The notes beneath the pieces were generated by a model. That model saw only the letters and a list, made by a program, of their open reading frames with translations. It did not search any database and was not told the DNA's origin. From NCBI GenBank assembly GCA_963815495.1, contig CAWFGW010000030.1, positions 22,588 to 86,587 on the forward strand: a stretch of 64,000 nucleotides of DNA, written 5' to 3'. Position numbers and translations under genes: made by a program. How positions within the stretch are numbered: the first letter of the stretch is position 1; each line of letters begins with the position of its first letter. Positions 60,856 to 64,000 of the stretch are shown here, piece by piece. The stretch is from CAWFGW01 sp963815495 (lineage in GTDB: Bacteria; Bacteroidota; Bacteroidia; Cytophagales; JAAEPT01).

Positions 60856-62217
60856 ATGGATATTCTTTTTTTAATTATTGGAATAATTGTAGGGGCGGGC
60901 GCTATGTGGTTTGTAATGAAAGCCAAAATTGATTCCCAAGACACCAAAGAACAAGGTGTTTCGCAGCTCGATTATCAGTTGTTAGCTCAGGAAAAAGCAA
61001 GAATTGAAGAGCGAGCCAATTTAGCAGCAAAAGACATATTGGATTTCAAATCAGAACTTCAACAGGCTAGAGAAGAAAATGTAGATCTTTCGCGCAGGTT
61101 AGAAAAATCCATTGCTGTATTTCAAGGTCAAGAAACCCGCATGGTGGAGCAACGCGAAGAAATAGAGCGTTTGAATGAGAAATTTCAAAAAGAATTTGAA
61201 AATATTGCCTCAAAAGTACTTCGTCAAAATAGCGAACAAATTAACCAGTTAAGCAATGAAAAATTAACGCTGACATTAAAACCACTGGGTGAACGCATCA
61301 AATCATTTGAAGACAAAATTGAGCGAAGCGGTAAAGATCAAGAAGGACTCAAAGAACAAATTAAACTGCTACACGAGTTGAATAAACGTATGGCAGATGA
61401 AGCACATAACTTGACTAAAGCCCTAAAAGGAGATACAAAAAAACAAGGAAATTGGGGAGAGGTGATTTTAGAGCGCGTATTAGAACGCTCAGGGTTGGTG
61501 AAAGGACAAGAATATGACACACAGTATTCCACACAAAATCTAGAAGGAAAATTAATTCAACCGGATGTCATCGTGCGGTTGCCTGAAAACAAACACTTAA
61601 TTATCGATGCTAAAGTTTCGCTCGTAGCGTATGAACAGGTAATTAATGCTGAAAGTGAAGAGGAACGGGTAATGGCTCTTAAAGGCCACGTAATTTCTGT
61701 TAAAAGCCATGTAAAAAAATTGAGTGAGAAAGCATATCAAACTTCGGCAGGTTTGAATACTCCCGATTTTGTGTTGTTATTTATCCCAATCGAATCATCT
61801 TTTAGTTTAGCCATTCAAGCAGATATTGATCTATTCAACTTCGCCTGGGACAATAAGGTGGTCATTGTTTCTCCCTCTACCTTATTGGCAACATTACGAA
61901 CCATTTCTTCCATCTGGAATCAAGAACGACAAACTAAAAACGCGATAGAAATTGCTCGACAGAGTGGAGCGTTGTATGATAAGTTTGTGGGGTTTTTAGC
62001 TGATATGGAAAAAATAAATAAAGGGTTGTTAGTTTCCCAAAAGTCCTACGATGACGCGATGAACAAACTCTCAACAGGAACTGGTAATTTGATTACGCGT
62101 GCTGAAAAAATTAAATTGTTGGGAGCAAAAGCAACTAAAGATATAGACGAAACGCTCATAGAGCGATCGGAGAATCAATTTTTAAGTAAAGAAGACAAAC
62201 AGGATTATAATGAATAA
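60856..62217 (+). CDS. rmuC: DNA recombination protein RmuC
   Basis: A 453-residue protein with an N-terminal membrane helix (MDILFLIIGIIVGAGAMWFV). A long coiled coil follows (residues ~35-180), then the RmuC nuclease-like domain, containing GNWGEVILERVLERSGL, GQEYDTQYST, IQPDVIVRLPENKHLIIDAK and SLAIQADIDLFNFAWDNKVV. RmuC limits inversions between short repeats in E. coli; its enzyme activity is inferred from the PD-(D/E)XK-like fold. Length is normal. Preceding bases 60735-60855 contain no gene, only AT-rich text with several ATCTAAC copies. Confidence 0.93.
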   Translation: MDILFLIIGIIVGAGAMWFVMKAKIDSQDTKEQGVSQLDYQLLAQEKARIEERANLAAKDILDFKSELQQAREENVDLSRRLEKSIAVFQGQETRMVEQREEIERLNEKFQKEFENIASKVLRQNSEQINQLSNEKLTLTLKPLGERIKSFEDKIERSGKDQEGLKEQIKLLHELNKRMADEAHNLTKALKGDTKKQGNWGEVILERVLERSGLVKGQEYDTQYSTQNLEGKLIQPDVIVRLPENKHLIIDAKVSLVAYEQVINAESEEERVMALKGHVISVKSHVKKLSEKAYQTSAGLNTPDFVLLFIPIESSFSLAIQADIDLFNFAWDNKVVIVSPSTLLATLRTISSIWNQERQTKNAIEIARQSGALYDKFVGFLADMEKINKGLLVSQKSYDDAMNKLSTGTGNLITRAEKIKLLGAKATKDIDETLIERSENQFLSKEDKQDYNE

Positions 62218-62292
62218 TACCATTATTCCGTATAAAAGTAAATCTACTTTATAATAGGGTTTTAAGTTTTTTTTGTCTTCTTCCTCACTCAT
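62182..62292 (-). CDS. Possible 36-residue single-helix membrane microprotein
   Basis: On the minus strand ATG at 62292 opens a 36-codon frame ending TAA at 62182: an acidic/basic head MSEEEDKKNLKPYYKVD and a hydrophobic tail LLLYGIMVLFIIILFVFFT. The head-plus-helix shape is that of a small inner-membrane protein. It overlaps the last 36 bases of rmuC in antisense. It is too short to be sure; homologues in related genomes at this site would be the test. Confidence 0.4.
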   Translation of the reverse strand: MSEEEDKKNLKPYYKVDLLLYGIMVLFIIILFVFFT

Positions 62293-62322
62293 ATTATAAA
62301 GTTAAATGATTATTTTTCTCTT

Positions 62323-64000
62323 ATGACTTATCGCTGGGATTTTCTGCCATCACCTTCAGAAGAAGCTGTAACCTCACTTTCAGAGGCCATAAATATTTCA
62401 CCTTTATTAGCTGGAATATTGGTACAGCGTGGGGTGCAAACTTTTGACCAAGCTAAAACTTATTTTCGGCCAGAGTTAACCGATTTGCACGATCCATTTT
62501 TAATGAAAGGACTTGCAGAAGCGGTTAATCGTATTTCTGAAGCCATTCAAAACAAAGAAAAAATATTGATCTATGGTGATTATGATGTCGATGGATCAAC
62601 TTCTGTAGCGTTGTTTTATGGTTTTTTTAGAAACTATACATCTTACTTAGATTATTATATTCCTGATAGATACACAGAAGGATATGGCGTTAGTGAGCAA
62701 GGAATTGAATATGCCAAAGACAACGACATATCCGTGATTGTCACTATCGACTGTGGTATTAAAGCAATCGGAAAAATTGCCAAAGCGAAAGAATATGGGA
62801 TTGATGTTATCATTTGCGACCATCACCGGCCAGGAATTGAGTTACCGCCAGCATTTGCTATACTGGATCCTAAGCAAGAGACCTGTAGTTATCCCTACGA
62901 TGAATTGTGTGGCTGTGGTGTAGCATTCAAATTGATTCAAGGCTTTTGCCAACAAAATGGGATTGATGAGTCGGAAGCCTTTAAATTTTTGGATTTAGTA
63001 GCTGTAGCGACTTGTTCAGATATTGTGCCCATAACGGGTGAAAATAGGGTGTTGGTAAGTGCTGGCCTAAAACAGTTAAACACCAACCCAAGACCAGGTC
63101 TAAAGGCCTTAATTGAATTAGCTGGGTTTAAAAAAGACTTGACGGTCACCAATGTGGTCTTCGGTATTGGTCCCCGCATTAATGCGGCAGGCCGAATAGA
63201 TCATGCGCATGGTGCAGTAAAATTATTATTAGCAGAAAATACGGAAACAGCTTATGGCTTTGGAGTAAAAGTGAATGAAAAAAACAACCTGCGTAGAGAT
63301 TTTGATTCTTCGATCACCCAAGAAGCGCTACGAATGATAGAAGCAGATGCGAACTTGTTAAAAGCCAAATCAACGGTATTGTTTAAAAATGATTGGCACA
63401 AAGGAGTAATAGGAATAGTCGCTTCTCGCTGCATTGAAAACCATTATCGTCCAACCATCATTTTGACAGAATCAAACGGAAAAGCAACGGGTTCAGCGCG
63501 TTCGGTGCATGGGTTCGATGTTTATGAAGCCATTACTTCATGTGCAGATTTGTTAGAACAATATGGTGGACACACCTATGCTGCAGGCTTGACGATGAAA
63601 ATTGAAAATGTAGCTGCTTTTCAAACCATGTTTGAGCAGATAGTAGCAGCTACAATCACTGAAGAGCAGTTAGTGCCTAAAATTTCAGTTGATCAAATCA
63701 TTACTTTTGATCAAATCACACCTAAGTTTTTTGCGATTTTATCTCAAATGGGCCCCTTTGGTCCCCAAAACATGCAACCTACTTTTGTAACGGAAAAGGT
63801 GCTAGATAATGGTAAATCACGTATTGTAAAAGAAGATCATTTGAAACTATGTGTCAAACAAGGTGATGTTGAAATGCATGGAATAGGTTTTGGTTTGGCA
63901 CATCACTATGAAAAAATTAGAACAGGAGTGCCGTTTCATATCTGTTATAATTTGGAGGAAAACCATTTTAATGGGAAAACCACTTTACAGTTGATGGTGA
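62323..64000 (+). CDS. recJ: Single-stranded-DNA-specific exonuclease RecJ, C-terminus outside window
   Basis: The gene is cut by the window edge after 559 codons; RecJ is usually ~570 residues, so almost all is present. The DHH phosphoesterase motifs are GDYDVDGSTS (85-94, motif I), IVTIDCG, and VIICDHHRPGIE; the DHHA1 region is at VGIGPRINAAGRID-like FGIGPRINAAGRIDHAHG. GGHTYAAGLTMK is the DHHA1 GGGH-type motif. It degrades single-stranded DNA 5' to 3' in recombination and repair. It starts 105 bp after rmuC. Confidence 0.95.
   Translation, partial: MTYRWDFLPSPSEEAVTSLSEAINISPLLAGILVQRGVQTFDQAKTYFRPELTDLHDPFLMKGLAEAVNRISEAIQNKEKILIYGDYDVDGSTSVALFYGFFRNYTSYLDYYIPDRYTEGYGVSEQGIEYAKDNDISVIVTIDCGIKAIGKIAKAKEYGIDVIICDHHRPGIELPPAFAILDPKQETCSYPYDELCGCGVAFKLIQGFCQQNGIDESEAFKFLDLVAVATCSDIVPITGENRVLVSAGLKQLNTNPRPGLKALIELAGFKKDLTVTNVVFGIGPRINAAGRIDHAHGAVKLLLAENTETAYGFGVKVNEKNNLRRDFDSSITQEALRMIEADANLLKAKSTVLFKNDWHKGVIGIVASRCIENHYRPTIILTESNGKATGSARSVHGFDVYEAITSCADLLEQYGGHTYAAGLTMKIENVAAFQTMFEQIVAATITEEQLVPKISVDQIITFDQITPKFFAILSQMGPFGPQNMQPTFVTEKVLDNGKSRIVKEDHLKLCVKQGDVEMHGIGFGLAHHYEKIRTGVPFHICYNLEENHFNGKTTLQLMV

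Noticed and set aside
1..64000. tRNA, rRNA, CRISPR and transposase genes
   Set aside because: No tRNA-like cloverleaf, rRNA stretch, regularly spaced repeat array or transposase/integrase frame was noticed on either strand. A tool scan could still find a tRNA I missed.

Overview
The window comes from an AT-rich member of the Bacteroidota, most likely a marine or aquatic Flavobacteriales-type bacterium; I cannot name the species. The evidence is type IX secretion (T9SS) cargo with type A and type B C-terminal sorting domains, a PorP/SprF protein, DUF6089/PorG-like proteins, a gliding-type SBBP/PKD adhesin, lipoboxes close to the start codon, and -7 promoter boxes of the TAnnTTTG type. Translational coupling by 1-14 bp overlaps is common. 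No rRNA, tRNA, CRISPR array, transposase or integrase was seen.

Layout. 1-4035 (minus): an operon of HolB (delta'), HemC, a cyclophilin-type prolyl isomerase, an RmlD-like reductase and the start of an AGCS sodium:amino-acid symporter. 4130-14211 (minus): a long run of YqeY, CvpA, PabA/TrpG, an alpha/beta hydrolase, a CBS protein, NAD kinase, two DUF6089/PorG-like barrels, UppS, BamA and two OmpH/Skp chaperones. This is a cell-envelope assembly operon that ends in a clear terminator. 14266-17697 (plus): PdxJ, an esterase, an RsmI-like methylase and MetK, followed by a strong terminator. 17904-24060 (plus): an accessory locus in which a lipoprotein gene plus the start of a secreted-protein gene has been duplicated. 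The first copy of the secreted gene is a frameshifted stub. The second is a 1496-residue HExxH-containing T9SS cargo protein. 24171-26866: GlyA, an inverted-repeat element, TatC and RpiB. 26956-28191: a secreted leucine-rich-repeat-like protein, bracketed by rpiB and a decayed second copy of the rpiB 3' end. 28375-35348: PorP/SprF, a lipoprotein and a 1636-residue type B cargo adhesin. 35461-36289: an ECF sigma factor with a short partner. 36475-41266: UvrA, TpiA, a DUF6150/Septknot-like repeat protein and PrmA. 41270-46564: a 1764-residue exported protein I do not recognise. 46599-51312: PlsY, an M20 dipeptidase, a DsbD-like reductase and a small membrane protein. 51331-57086: a toxin-antitoxin pair with a broken toxin, two more type A cargo proteins, and the relic of a nucleotidyltransferase module. 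57130-64000: RadA, FumC, a SPOR protein, RmuC, a possible antisense microprotein and RecJ (cut by the window edge).

How it fits together. Housekeeping genes form stable operons. Cell-surface secretion runs through the window: BamA, Skp and PorG-like proteins build the outer membrane and T9SS, PorP/SprF supports a type B adhesin, and three or four T9SS cargo proteins use that route. The novelty candidates lie in the accessory blocks between housekeeping genes. They are the duplicated lipoprotein/metalloprotease cassette with an 11-G tract whose slippage would stop translation at once, the unknown 1764-residue protein, the rpiB-bracketed insertion, and two decayed toxin-antitoxin-like modules.
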